Part shown: in pieces, positions 22,916-34,469 of the stretch | Layout of the letters: each line of letters begins with the position of its first letter | How positions within the stretch are numbered: the stretch's first letter is position 1 | Assembly (NCBI GenBank): GCA_032717465.1 | Contig: CM064657.1 | Coordinates: 18,131,331-18,195,330 of the forward strand | Source: Coenobita brevimanus | Taxonomy: Eukaryota > Arthropoda > Malacostraca > Decapoda > Coenobitidae | Length of the DNA: 64,000 nt | Reading direction: 5' to 3' | The notes under the pieces: model-generated | The model's input: the letters and a program-made list of their open reading frames with translations, nothing else | Told to the model about the DNA's origin: nothing | Database searches by the model: none | Translations under genes and position numbers: made by a program

Positions 22916-23169
22916 TTATTTGGAGAAATTAGCCAGGAGTTGCCAAGAATAAATATAGAAGTCATCACCATTGTGAAAGGTTAAGTAATTTACTGTTGTA
23001 ACGACTTTCAGTCAGATATGTCACATTAACGATGATTTTCCGAACTCGCAGGGCCAGATACAGCGTTCATTAATCCCTTTAGTATGATACGTCTTTTCCA
23101 ACTGGAACAAAGTAGTCTGGAGTTAGGAAGAATACACTACAGTGAAGAAAAAAAGACGATATCGGAGAG

Positions 23170-23830
23170 AAGCGGTCAATGCGTCTCCAACACACCCACC
23201 TACACAGCACAAACCTCACCACTGTCTCCCAAACCAGCCGACTATTTAGTATACATCATCATTATCCTACGTATCCATGTACACCCCACCTAGCAAGATC
23301 AGCGTCCCTACATACCCTTCTACACCCTACTATGCGTCATTATTGACCCTACACGCCCACCTACATCCTTGCAAGTGTCTTCGTTGCAACTATAGACCCA
23401 CCCATACCCCTCTACGCGTCATAATTGTTACCCTCCTATACATTACAAACACCCACCTGCTCACCAGTAAACGTCAATCATTGTCGTTACATACGCGCGG
23501 ATATCAATGTACAACCCACTGACACTCAACTATATCCTACTAAATGGTATTTCTACCTTCCTTACCCACCTGCACCTCACAGCCTCAGTTCTGGCTTCCA
23601 CCACAACTTACATTCACCTGACCCTCACCACAATCCCTCACGCACAATACACTATCTCCTGCCACCATTAACACCTCACTGACATCCAAGAAGGTCACCG
23701 TTTCTCACACTCGCTTACATCAGTCCACACCCCAACAGACCCCTCTACACTCTCATACACTCCCACACAGCAACACACGGCTCTTTAAACCCCGCCAACG
23801 TCCCCTACACCCACCAACACCCAGAGCTAA
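23170..23830. repeat. C-rich degenerate repeat (CACCCACCTACA-type)
   Basis: Loose recurrence of CCCACCTACA-CC, CTACGCGTCAT and CCTCTACAC motifs over 650 bases. Period is irregular. Open frames are compositional. Confidence 0.6.
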
Positions 23831-23934
23831 CCAGTAGTGTGCCGGGTGTCGTGGGGATAAGGGGGGAGCAGGTGTGGCTATGATAAAATATTCATTACAT
23901 CCTTGTGTGAACCAACCCCTCCATACATCACACG

Positions 23935-23936
<2 letters not shown>

Positions 23937-23993
<57 letters not shown>
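23937..23993. repeat. (CT)n microsatellite
   Basis: 28 CT units. Confidence 0.97.
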
Positions 23994-23995
<2 letters not shown>

Positions 23996-24089
23996 GTGCT
24001 GTTCTTTCTCCCTATCCAAAAATCCCCCCCCCCCCCGTCTCCAGTTTTCCTAGATTATCATTCCTTTCCCTTCCCCCTCCACCAGGCTG

Positions 24090-24360
24090 GTTGAGAAATT
24101 ATTTGCTGTCCGAAAAAACGTGAGATCGAGTCCAGATTGCAATGGGGGAGAAGTTTCTTGGTTTGAATTTCATTAAAATAGTCTTTGTTGATCTTTCACC
24201 AGATCCACCTACATGTAATAAGAACACGCTCTGCGATACCCTCACCCCAGTCTGACTGGGACAGCCCAACCATGCACTGAACATGGACTGTGGATATTAG
24301 CACCGAGGTGGTAATACGTGATAACGTGTGGCACCTTGGAGGACCAATGGGCCTCAGGGA
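24090..24360 (+). mobile_element. tRNA-derived SINE, family S5 (old plus copy)
   Basis: It shares with 25,270-25,618 and 44,170-44,410 (both minus) a body with ATATTAGCACCGAGGTGG and CATGCACTGAACATGGAC equivalents. GAGATCGAGTCCAGA is the probable B-box relic. Strongly diverged. Confidence 0.5.
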
Positions 24361-25268
24361 ACGGACTGTAATATTTATGTCCAGATTCAGACGCAAGAAA
24401 AAGTCACTTCCCCACCTCTTTCCTTCCAACTGTCATTTTCTGCATTTACTCCCTTGTCCCCTCCTACCGCTATGTCACCTTCCCCCTCTCCCCTCACACA
24501 CAAAGTCTCCCAAAGTGATTTCCAATACTTTTTCCTCTCTCTCCTGTGATTACTGGGAGGGGGGACTGGGAGAAGAGTCAGAGAAAGAATGAAACGGAAG
24601 AAGAAAAGAATGAGAACAGAGTTTAGGGGTAAAAGTAGTAAGACTTACGAAGGTTGATGGAAGGACTCCATTCACTGGAAGTTATCTGTTTTAAGTGATA
24701 GGGTGAATAAAACATCAAGTATCATTGTACTGAAAGGGTTAATGAAAGTTGGGTATTATTTAGTTTGTGCTGATAATCACCTTGGAGTTTTTTTTTTTTC
24801 TAGACTAGCCAAAATCTCTTTTATGACTTTCCTGTTGCCAACGTTTCCCTCAGTAGTAAAGAAGAGGTTGGGACAACAGTTCCAGCACATGTATTCGTGT
24901 ACCATCGCTATGATGGTGTTACCATTCTGCGTACTCCCTAGAGTTATATCAGCTCCAGCTCTGAAATAACCTTTCAGTAAGATTTATACAAAGAAGTCAC
25001 TTATCACACAATTTTTTGGTCACTCGGCGTTTCAGTATTTTAGTCTAGCTGTGGCTGCTGAGCGTTCCGAGTGAGTGTTTCGAGTATCGTGATAATCGAG
25101 CATTTAGACATGGTACATTACCAAGTTAGATTGATTTGCTTGGACAATGGAGCCTTGTATTTATCGGGAGGATACACATCAATGGCAGTGCACGGGGTCC
25201 TATGTCACTGTGAAGACTAGGACCCAACGATTCTGTAATTAAGAGATATATTCCTCGATTATATTCGT
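24361..25268. other. Unassigned sequence
   Basis: No gene recognised. A T-rich tract ending in AG at about 24,787-24,804 looks like a splice acceptor, but the following open stretch has no recognisable domain. Confidence 0.45.
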
Positions 25269-25269
25269 T

Positions 25270-25618
25270 TTTTTTTTTTTTTATGTGCTCGACTCTGGGC
25301 ACAGGCTTCACAGCTTGGTCCCAAGGCCCAGTAGTCCTCCTACATATCATACACCATACACCTCTACACGTCACCTCTTCGGCACTAACACCCACCGTCC
25401 ATACTGAATACATGCTAGGGCTGTCTCATACAGGACTGGTGTATTAGTATTAGCGGGGGTATTTTTACGACATGTCGGCGTGTCTTCTGGTATAACGGTA
25501 AAGTCTGTTTTGCATGCAATTCAAATCCTTATGCTGTTCCCTGCCCCAGCGGGGATTTGAACCTGGGTCCGATAGGACCGTAAGCCACCCCTCTACCGAC
25601 TGAGCCACCGCCTCCCCC
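25270..25618 (-). mobile_element. tRNA-derived SINE, family S5 (complete copy)
   Basis: Minus-strand head: GGTGGCTCAGTCGGTAGAG (A-box-like, + strand 25,591-25,608) and CCAGGTTCAAATCCCC (B-box-like, + strand 25,552-25,566), a good tRNA-like pair. A body of about 240 bases follows, then an A-rich tail (T run at 25,269-25,283 on the plus strand). Related copies lie at 24,090 and 44,170. Confidence 0.75.
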
Positions 25619-25620
25619 CA

Positions 25621-27462
25621 TGCAGTCATGGCATCTTTATTTTGTTATTCTGAGGGTGCAGAAACACTGATATTTTACTGAAGCCCTGGTAGACTTAGAA
25701 ATTTTACATGTGACAAGTGTGGACTGCACAGTATTTTGCATTGAAGTATCATAGTAGTTATCTATTAATTAGCTAGCCCTTAGTGGACAGTGTCACTGTG
25801 AAGACGGATGAACCTTTAATGGTGAAGGGAAAGTATGCAGTTGACAGATGTAGCACAGACCTGGCTGACTTGGGGTACTGGAACGCTTGCAAAAAATAAT
25901 TTGCATTGCCTCTTACTGGGTCACTTAGTGAGAAACATGACACTGCAAATCATTCATCCGTCATCACAAAATATATTTTACCCGGCCTCCTCATACATAC
26001 CGTCCGTTGGGGGGCTGTCTAACTTTACAAAGTGAATGCTTAACCCACAAGGCTGTGAATCACTCAAAAAACTTTGTTGAAACTTTGTTGATCGCTCTGA
26101 CCCCTGGTGCACACTGAGAATGGAAGGAGTTTGTATAAAGACATTGGAGGTGGTCAAACGGTGTGACATTTGTGTTACGATTTTCAGAAAGGTAAACTGG
26201 CAGCTTTCTGTCTTCTGTATCAGAAACAGTGCACAGGAAGCAGAAGCTCCAAGATTTAGTGTTGGAAACTGCATTTCTCTTCCGGCGTCAGTTAACCCAA
26301 TCTGGTCCTGCACCTCCCCCTCTGGCCCCTATCCCGTAACTGGATAATAATCCTCACATGAAGACCTACACACTCCACAGTAAGGTACAATTATGCAGTA
26401 CTTATATTCCTTATGAAATTATGTTACTCATGGGTTAAGATTTTGCAAAGGTTTGCAGATTCCCTTTCACTACAATCTCATTCTTTCCAGTTATAGATGG
26501 TTGGAGCAAAGTCAAGTAAACGAGTGGTTAGCGACACACATGGTGGCCATACCTGACTGAATCGCAACAAAAACCATCGGTGAGACCTAGCGTTCATATT
26601 CAAGACAGTAACATGACCTAACACTAAACTTTTTCTACAGGTTGTTTTTAACCCGTCCATTACGAGATGTCTCACCCATGATGAAGAAAACAGTTCTCAG
26701 GAAACGAAAAGTTAATACAAAAAAAGTCAACATAATGATGACAGGAACGAGTGAAGTTAGGACGTATTTTTCACTTTATTTAGCTATCTCTAGTCGACTG
26801 CACAGGTGTTATCGGTAGAGACTAATCGATTTTTAAGAATTAGAGTTATCCTTCCTTAACACTATTGCTAAACATCATTCCGGAGTTGAATATGACCGCC
26901 AGAGGGTAAAAAAAAAAAAAAAAAAAAAAAGATTTTCGTAGAGTGAAGACCGCTTCCAGTGTGGCGGCCTTATGTTGAGAAGCTAACCAACGAAACCTCG
27001 GTGCTGCTTCCACTTCCACAGTTACTTTTAGATGTGATGTTGATGATCCCGCCAAACATTAGCATGAACAACTGAGCATTATCTGAACGACTGCATGGAA
27101 CCCTTCATACATCCCCAGTGACGCACCAAGCTGGGGAAAGTATGGCTCAGTAACAAGAGCGTTATTTAAGGTATGCAATTTTCAGTTAGTTTATATTTGC
27201 CCAGTGAAACTTATCATGTTAGTAAGTGTATGAACCATTTTTATGAGCATAATTAGACTGGTTACCATGGAATTTATACTCGGCTCTGTACTTCCCCGCT
27301 GAAATATGCCATGTTAGAAACCCTCTTCTTTAATGTACAAACAAATCGGCTGTGAAAAGGAGTCTTTTCTTCTGCAGCATTCTTTCACACTGACAGCTGG
27401 CAGTCCTTTCTAAGTTTTCTAAAAAATAGTTTCACTTCATCTGCATAAGCGACATGTCGTTC

Positions 27463-27465
<3 letters not shown>
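25621..27465. other. Unassigned sequence with a long A run
   Basis: No gene recognised. A 22-base A run lies at about 26,908-26,930. The segment near 26,640-26,720 ends in GAAACGAAAAGTTAAT and loosely resembles a Penelope-like 3' end, but no coding block supports that. Confidence 0.45.

Positions 27466-27554
<89 letters not shown>
27466..27554. repeat. Compound (TC)n(AC)n microsatellite
   Basis: About 21 TC units followed by about 24 CA units. Confidence 0.98.
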
Positions 27555-27555
<1 letters not shown>

Positions 27556-27806
27556 CAGCGGACATTATCATGCATATTTTGTGCGCATGTATGTGTGCTT
27601 GCTTTTTCCTATTCATTACGAGTACGTCCTTTGCATGTAGTTACTGCTACCTCTGACGACTTTATAATGGTTTTGTCTAACCCGTCTTAGTGGGGGGATT
27701 ACATACAGTCTTCACCAAACCCTTTGCTGGAACAGGCACTCCTATGTCTTATGAAATCGTCTAGAGTATTAACGATAATATATAATTGATTCCTTATCTG
27801 TCTTAA

Positions 27807-28204
27807 TCCCTTCAGTCCAGTGACGCTCTTTTTGACTTACTGCTTTTACTTTCAGTCGAATTTATTACTCCACTTCGTGAGAGACGAAGTGGAATCTTAG
27901 GTTAGGTGATGTCCGTCCGTCCGTTAGTCCGTCCGTCAGTTCGTCTTTTTTACGTTGTTATTTCAGAAAATATTTGTTGGAATTTTCTCATATTTTGTAT
28001 GATTGTAGGGTCATATGGGAGGTTGATGCCCGTCTTTTCGAAATTTTGAAAAATCTATGATGGGCGACTTATGAACAAGTTTCTGTTATCGAATCTTTAA
28101 ATCCCTTCTAACTCCTTTAACAGATAGGTTTACAGGTTGTAACGAAGTGGAATATAATCTCTCTGTGACTTGTTCATCTTGGGACACAAGTGGTAGTTAA
28201 GGGA
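27807..28204. mobile_element. Possible piggyBac-like MITE
   Basis: TTAA at 27,803-27,806 and 28,205-28,208 flank TCCCTT and AAGGGA ends. Inside is a short hairpin, CCACTTCGT-GAGAG-ACGAAGTGG (near 27,871), and GTCCGTCCGTCC repeats. The inverted repeat is only 6-7 bases, so this is tentative. Confidence 0.4.
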
Positions 28205-29040
28205 TTAATGAAGGCTATATCTTAAACCTTTATTTGGAAAGTATCCTCTAGACAGATTAAAACGTCTGGATGCAGCTTGAATACAATAAAAATAATAAGG
28301 ACCGGAATCAAAGAGTTTCAGCCATTCATTTGTCTTCCTCTGTCGTTATCTCTGTCTTATGCCGTATTTTTATCCCCACAGGAGGATCACAACGGAGAGA
28401 TCTAAGGTTCCATTACTTATCCACTTACGAGACCTCTAAGCAGGATCTCTTCACTTCAGTGTCTTCTGCTGGATGGGGACGCCCACTGTCCACTCACTCC
28501 ATGTACAGCGGCCCCAGGGTGATCCTTCATTGAATGACGAGCCAACTGATTTCCTGTAAGCCAAGAAATCTTTTAATAAGCTGGGTGGTAATTATACAAC
28601 CAACCCATGCTTGTTCCCTACGTGTCAAAAATCGGATTGGCGAAGGGTTAGTTTCCCTCACTAACTTAAAAGACAAATAAAATGCCTCGGACCCGAACAG
28701 ATCCATAGACGACGACTATGAACAGGACAAAGGACAAGATGAGGATGTCAGCTTGGAATGTAAGGGACACAAATGACCGAAGTGAGAGAGAGAGAGAAAG
28801 AGAGAGTGTTCAGGTGCTTGAGGGTGCAAAGTTTAATATATGTGGATTGACTGAGACTAAATGAAGAGGGGGGAGTGTGAGAGAGTGGGAGTATGGACTG
28901 AGGTAGATAAGAATGAGAGACAATAGGAGAGTGTATGTGTTCTCTGCAAGAAATGGAAGGAAGTATGGATCAGTTGGTTCGGTTGGTTCACGGATCATGT
29001 AGCTAAGACTGAAAGTAGGAATGCAAGTGTAGGTGATTGT

Positions 29041-29048
29041 GTGTATAT
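29041..29048. repeat. 8-bp target duplication of the hAT-like element, left (GTGTATAT)
   Basis: Identical to 31,479-31,486. It falls within the E2 endonuclease codons for C-I-Y. Confidence 0.88.
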
Positions 29049-31478
29049 TAGGGTTATAACTTTTTTTTTTTTAAGTAAAAGGTAGTCTGTGTCATAAATT
29101 GATGAACTTTTTTGTTTAAAAACAAAGACAAAAGCCCTTATTCCTCTCAGTTTAAAAAAAAGGTCACCCCAAATAAAAAAAAAATGGATTGCCATATATT
29201 TAACGTTACCACACGCAAGTTTATCACTTTCTTAATCTTTATATAGATTTTTTATAACTTTATAGATTTGCACAGAAGATTTGTAGAACTGTTTAGAACT
29301 TTCTGAAACAGTTTGTAACGTTCTAGTACGGTTTAACATTGTTTAGATCATTCTAGAATAATCTGAATTTTATAAAACGGGACCCAGTTTTTAGAATTTA
29401 ACAGTTGTCTTCGCAGTTTGCAGGTGAACAGTCAGCAAAATAATTGCTTAGAGTGTTACTGTTATTTTTATTTGTGTTTTATTTTTTTTTCAGATAAACA
29501 TGATGTCACACAAAAGAGGTGATACTATCGTACAGAAGAACAAGGATGTCTGGACCAATATAGAAGAGGAATTGTGCCTTTAGAAGAATCCTCATTAGAA
29601 GAAAAATGCAAAATGCCAAACCAAATGCAAGCTATTGGACGTTACCAGTTTCTTGGAGCAAAAATCAAATTAAGAAAAGAACGAATACCAGTAGTCGAAA
29701 TTTCCAAAGAAGTTACAAAATTATGGGAGAATAAGTTGAGCTTCCCACATGTGTCAGATCAAGCAATACAAGCAAAACTTGACAAGGTGCTAAAATCTTA
29801 CAATAAATGTGTCAAGAGGGGAAAATATGATAAATAAATAAACTTTTTTATATCACAAAAGTAAATGGTCAATGGTTATCCACTGAAGATAAACAACTCT
29901 GTCACCTACAAGTGCAAAGCAAAGGAGAAGTGAAGTACTCAACAGGTCAAGTTGCAAGTACTGAAACCATTCACCCTTCAGAAAGACGAAAACTGTCTGA
30001 TGAACCTACTGTATATTACCATCAACATCTTACAATCTTTCATCTAGTGTAGTTGCACTGAATCTGATGACAGCGAATATAAGGATGAAGATAAGACTAA
30101 TCATCCACCAACCAGAAAACACAACAGAGGTAAAGTTGCAACTAACTTGGTGACATCCTCTGGAGTGTCGACGAATAAACCTGCTAGGATATGCAAACAA
30201 TTGTCACATGATGGTATTGGCATTCCAGCTCCAAGTCAAACAGCAATTTATAAGTCAATATACAATGAGGCTGCTACACTGAAGGAGGAAATGATTGAAA
30301 AGTTACAGTGGAAACATGGTCTTTACATTAGACGGAAAGCGGATTGATGAAAATGAGTGCCAGGTAGTACTGCTTAAAAATGAAAGAACCGAAATAAAAT
30401 TGGATGCATTGCATTTAGAAAATGGTAAGGCTGAAACTATTGCCGAAGGAATTGCAAAAGTTATTGATGAATACAACTTATGGCATGCAGTAAAAATAAT
30501 CATTACTGATACAACTATTGTTAGCACTGAGGAAAAAAAAAAAAGAATGGAGTTGTCAGATTACAACAAATGTTTTCAGATATGAGTTTCAACAAACCAC
30601 AATTGATCGGTTGTCAGCATCATATTTTGTACAGGATTCTCCGTTCGGTGATGGACAAAGAACTTGGCGCTAACACCAATTCTCCAGACATCGAATACCC
30701 ATTTGTATCTCAACTAATAAAGAATTATGAAAAACTAGATTATCACAGTTTGTTAATGGAACAGAAGAGATCCTCGATAAGTCAGGACGCAGAAATGACA
30801 TGAAGTTTTTGTACCATTTAACACGAGTGTTTAGATTCTTTGAAGAAAAAGGGCATTTTCCTTTTATTAGCTTTCACAAAATTCCAAGTGTCAATAATGC
30901 GAGGTGGAATTCAAGAGCAATTCTCGCTGTCCTTGCATTCATTCTTATAACTTCAACAAGGAAGACTTTGGAAAAGATATGCAGATTCATTTCGTACGAA
31001 TGGGCAGAGTACTGGTTTACTAATCAGATGTACTACAATGAAAATGACTTGAAGATCTTTTCAGAAATATTGAAACCTACAGAAAAGCACTAAACTCACT
31101 GCAGAATCACTGGAAACAGGAGTCATCCTTACTCAAGATACCAAGAAGTAATCAGTGTGCAGAACGTGCAATCAAAGTGATGCTGGAAATTTATGCTGCC
31201 TGCAGAAACAAAGCCAAACTGCTGCTTAGATTTATTCTAGGTAATAAACATTGATTTTAAGTATTAATGCGTTTCTATAAGCTTTTTTTTTTATTATTAT
31301 TATTATTATCAGCCTATACATGTAAATATACACTTGCAAAAATCTATTTTTTTTTTTTCGGGGTGACTTTTTTTTTTTTTTAAACTAAGAGGAATAAGGG
31401 CTTTTATTTTTGTTTTTAAGCAAAAGTTCATCGATTTGAGGGAAAGGAACATAAGGTCGCAAGAAAGTTATAAACCTA
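29049..31478 (+). mobile_element. hAT-like DNA transposon inserted in LINE E2
   Basis: Ends are TAGGGTTATAAC and the complement of TAGGTTTATAAC, the outer part of ~125-base imperfect inverted repeats that include GCCCTTATTCCTCT and GTCACCCC. Perfect 8-bp duplications GTGTATAT lie at 29,041-29,048 and 31,479-31,486. The interior encodes a broken transposase. The 8-bp duplication places it with hAT. The long terminal repeats are unusual for that group. Confidence 0.85.
29514..31250 (+). pseudogene. hAT-like transposase (frameshifted)
   Basis: Blocks in several frames form one protein. 29,574-29,837 is a basic, helical N-terminal segment (RIPVVEISKEVTKLWENKLS). 30,147-30,585 contains HLENGKAETIAEGIAKVIDE and VKIIITDTTIVST, resembling the first catalytic-aspartate strand region. 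30,570-30,803 contains QLIGCQHHILYRILRSVMDK. 30,800-31,093 contains IPSVNNARWNSRAILAVLAF and YEWAEYWFTNQ. About 31,135 on contains IPRSNQCAERAIKVMLE, a C-terminal conserved segment. The family is recognised mainly from the element's 8-bp duplications and this block order. I cannot assign catalytic residues with certainty. At least four frameshifts make it dead. Confidence 0.6.
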
Positions 31479-31486
31479 GTGTATAT
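31479..31486. repeat. 8-bp target duplication of the hAT-like element, right (GTGTATAT)
   Basis: Identical to 29,041-29,048. Confidence 0.88.
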
Positions 31487-33633
31487 ACGCACCGACAGAG
31501 GACCATGCAAGCAGTGGAAAAAAAAAAAAAAAGTTATGGGCAAATGTGGAAGCATGCTAGGAAAAGTCTGATAGGAGTGAGTGAGTGGTTTTGATTGGAC
31601 ATGTGACTGGAAAAATAGGGAATGTGAGGGTAGATGAAATAGTTGCTGAGTGGGGTGTGCCTGCTGAAGTGGATGAGAATGGTAGTGCTCTAGTGGACAT
31701 TTGTCGGGGAAGGGATTATAGCCAATACACTATTTAGGCACAAAATGATCCACAGGTAAACATGGCGCCTGGTGAGAAGAGTGGGTGGTGAGCTGAATGA
31801 ACGGGAGACAATGATTATGCGTGTCTGGATGAGACAATGAGAAGATATGTGCTGGATGCAAGAGCATACAGAGGTTGGGGATGTGGACTCTCTGACCACA
31901 GTTTGGTGGCGTTGAGAGTAGAGGTACAAATGCACTATATGAGTGGAAGGAAAGAAGCGCAGGAGGAAGCAGTCCAAGCAAAGAAGGTAGAAAGGTTGAA
32001 GGAGGATTAAAAAAAAAAAAAGTCAGAATATAAGAGAGAACTGGAGGGGCAACTGGATAGATATGTTTTTGCGCAGATGGGGAATGTGGGAGGCGCGTGC
32101 AAGATATTCACAGCAGAAATCTGTGTAGCATGTGAGGTAAGGTTTGGGGTGAAGAGAAGACGAAAGGGTGTGCAAGGAACAGCATGCTGCAATGAGGAGG
32201 TGAGACAGGGTGCGGCGCCAAAAAGGAAAGCATTTAATGAATGGATATAAAAGCAGAGGCATGGAGAAAGTTGAGAGACGGAATCTAGAGTTATATGTAG
32301 AGAACAGAAGAGATGTGAAAAAATTAAAAAGAGTAAGAAAAGAGTGGATGAGGAGTTTGGAAGGAATCTGAGTGTAAAGTGGAGGGAATTTAAGAAAATA
32401 TTGTGGAAGGAGGTTTAGAGAGTAAGGCAGCGTGATAAAGAAGGTAGTAAGTGAGCGAAAGATAATGGCAAATTGCTGGTGGGGAAGGGAGAAAAAGTGA
32501 GCAAACGGAGAGAGCATTTAAAGGAATTTTTAAACATAAAGAAAGTAACGCAAGTAGCCGGGTAACGGGTGGGTGAAGGTGGGAGATGAGAAGGGAGGAA
32601 GAGATGAGTAGAATGGAGGTAGTGGATCCAATGAAGAAAGTCAAAATTGCGACAGCCCCAGGATTTGATGGTGTGTGTGATGAAATGCTAATGCACAGGG
32701 ATAGATAGTAGTAGAATGGATATGGAAGATGTGCAGATTGGCCTGACAGGAAGGCAGAGTCCCTGCGGTCTGAAAATCTGGTATAATTATTCACATGTAC
32801 AAGGGAAAAAGAAGTGTGTGGTAATCATAGAGGGTTTTTCATTCATAGCGTAATAGGAAAGGTATCTGGCAGGATGCTTACTGACAGAGTTAGGGAGATA
32901 ACAAGAATTAGTAGAAGCTGAACAGGGAGGATTCAGGAAGGGAAGAGGTTGTGTAAATCAGCTATTCATCCTAAGGTGTTTAGTGGAAAAGTTTTTTTTT
33001 TTTAATAACAGAACGGAGGAAGGAAAAACAAATGAATTAGAAAAAAATCATAAACCAGATTACTGGTGTCCTCTGTTCATAATATAACTGTACCAGTTAG
33101 ACTTGAACAACTGTGGGTTGAAATTTGGAGGGAAACAACTCAGGGGAAGCGAGTTCCAGAGAGATGCAGTTCGGGAAATGAAAGAATTCTGATAGGCAGA
33201 AGTTCTGCAATATGGCTGAGTGACATTCCAGTCATGAGCGCTACCAGATGCCCGAGTAGCACAAGGGAAGGCATGGAGAGGTGGCACCATGGACACAACT
33301 TCGTCTGAGCATTTGCCAAAAAAATATCTGTAAAATAATGCAAGGGAGGCAACATTCCTTCTTACTTGCAGGGGAGGTAGTTTATATGTAATGACAGGAT
33401 TGTTAATAATTCTAACAGCTTTGTTCTGAATTTTGTCTAGTTGTTTTAATGCAACCTCTCCACATCCATTCCACAAGGGTGAGCAATATTCAAGCTGAGA
33501 GCGCACATGACTCTTATAAATTATAGCCAACTGCTCATCAGTGAAAAAGTTACGGATTCTGTACAATAATCCAAGTTTCTTAGAGGCGGTTTTAGCAAGT
33601 GATCTGACATGAGAGGACCAACTGAGGGCATTG

Positions 33634-33637
33634 TTAA
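33634..33637. repeat. TTAA target duplication, left
   Basis: Present once at the equivalent place in copy B (15,686-15,689). Confidence 0.92.
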
Positions 33638-33653
33638 CCCTTTAACCGCGGGT
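33638..33653 (+). repeat. piggyBac left terminal inverted repeat
   Basis: CCCTTTAACCGCGGGT, immediately after TTAA. It matches the right end base for base. Confidence 0.93.
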
Positions 33654-33713
33654 GTCATTCCAGAATGACATTGACAAAACTGGACCAAACCGCGGGTGTC
33701 ATTCTGGAATGAT
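33644..33713 (+). promoter_or_regulatory. Two subterminal palindromic motifs of the piggyBac left end
   Basis: AACCGCGGGTGTCATTCC begins at 33,644 and AACCGCGGGTGTCATTCT at 33,688. Each is followed by a half that completes TCATTC-NN-GAATGA, with centres CA and TG that are complementary. They may be transposase-binding repeats, as subterminal repeats often are in this superfamily. The TTCnnGAA core also matches a minimal heat-shock element dyad, which may be chance. Confidence 0.45.
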
Positions 33714-33890
33714 CGTGAATATTTTGAACACCGCGCGTTTTTCCTGTGCGCAAATTGTCTCACGCAAGAGTAGCTGTCGAGTTCTTTCACGCCAGCCATC
33801 CCACACCTCCCTCCTCCAACCCAGAGGGGGCCCCCCTCACCCCTGCCCTGACCCGCATCAGTCAGTATCTGTCCAACTCTGTGCGTGAGA

Positions 33891-34469
33891 ATGGCGCTCC
33901 GTCCCGACTCATCGTCGCTCGCTTCCTCCTCGAAAGTGATCAGTGTTAGTGTGCCTTCTACCTCTACACCGGTGAAGGAACTGCCGACGGCGAGGCAGAA
34001 GGGGTTGAGCACTCCAGAAATTAGAACAGAGCTGGACAAAACTGTAAGTACTACTCTTGATTGTGGCAGTGAAAGTGATACACTTACAGCAAGTAGTGAC
34101 GATTTGGCAGTGATTGGTGGTGAACCCTTTACCATTGATAGTGACAGTGATGAAAGTGATCGTGTTGTTTCCCCCCCGCCACCCCCAACTTACTCTGGGA
34201 AAGGGAAGGCGCCTATGGGGAAAACTGGTATTGCACGTGGGAAGGGAGTGAAGCGCAGACTTACGTCTCCTACACCAGGCCCTAGTAAGCATTTCCCATC
34301 ACTTTCCCGTTCCTCTAGCCCTATTGCCCTCACATCATCTTCATCTTCTGCCGTGCCCTCTCCTCAGTCTACATAATCTGAGGAATACGAATTCCCAGAG
34401 CCTGCAAAGCGAGGGAAGGCAGGCCGTGCAGGCCGTGCAGGCAGGGCAGGCCGGCCTAGAACAAAGGGG
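33891..34469 (+). pseudogene. N-terminal extension of the piggyBac transposase, cut by one in-frame TAA
   Basis: The frame opens at ATG 33,891, in the same frame as the 574-codon frame downstream. It codes for a low-complexity serine-, proline- and acid-rich segment (IDSDSDESDR) followed by basic patches, as in the disordered N-termini of PGBD-type proteins. A single TAA at 34,374-34,376 interrupts it. Beyond that, the frame continues with an arginine- and glycine-rich stretch (about 34,400-34,470) into the ATG at 34,470. With the stop, translation could still restart at 34,470. The stop could also be a single recent mutation or a sequencing error. Confidence 0.75.

Larger units (their letters stand above)
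28731..31930 (+). pseudogene. Endonuclease domain of LINE E2, interrupted by a hAT element
   Basis: The piece before 29,048 begins MRMSAWNVRDTNDRSERERK and contains GLTETK (catalytic glutamate motif) and ends in a run encoding V-I-V-C-I. The piece after 31,487 continues directly with YAPTEDHASSG. Leaving out the hAT element and one 8-bp duplicate makes these continuous. Farther on, VLIGHVTGKIGNV and CGLSDHSLVALRVE (the SDH motif, about 31,885-31,930) complete the APE-type nuclease. The block holds several stops and frameshifts independent of the insertion. Confidence 0.8.

Noticed and set aside
24797..24943. Possible exon after a T-rich tract ending in CTAG
   Set aside because: Two frames are open for similar lengths, no donor or partner exon is visible and the product has no recognisable domain.
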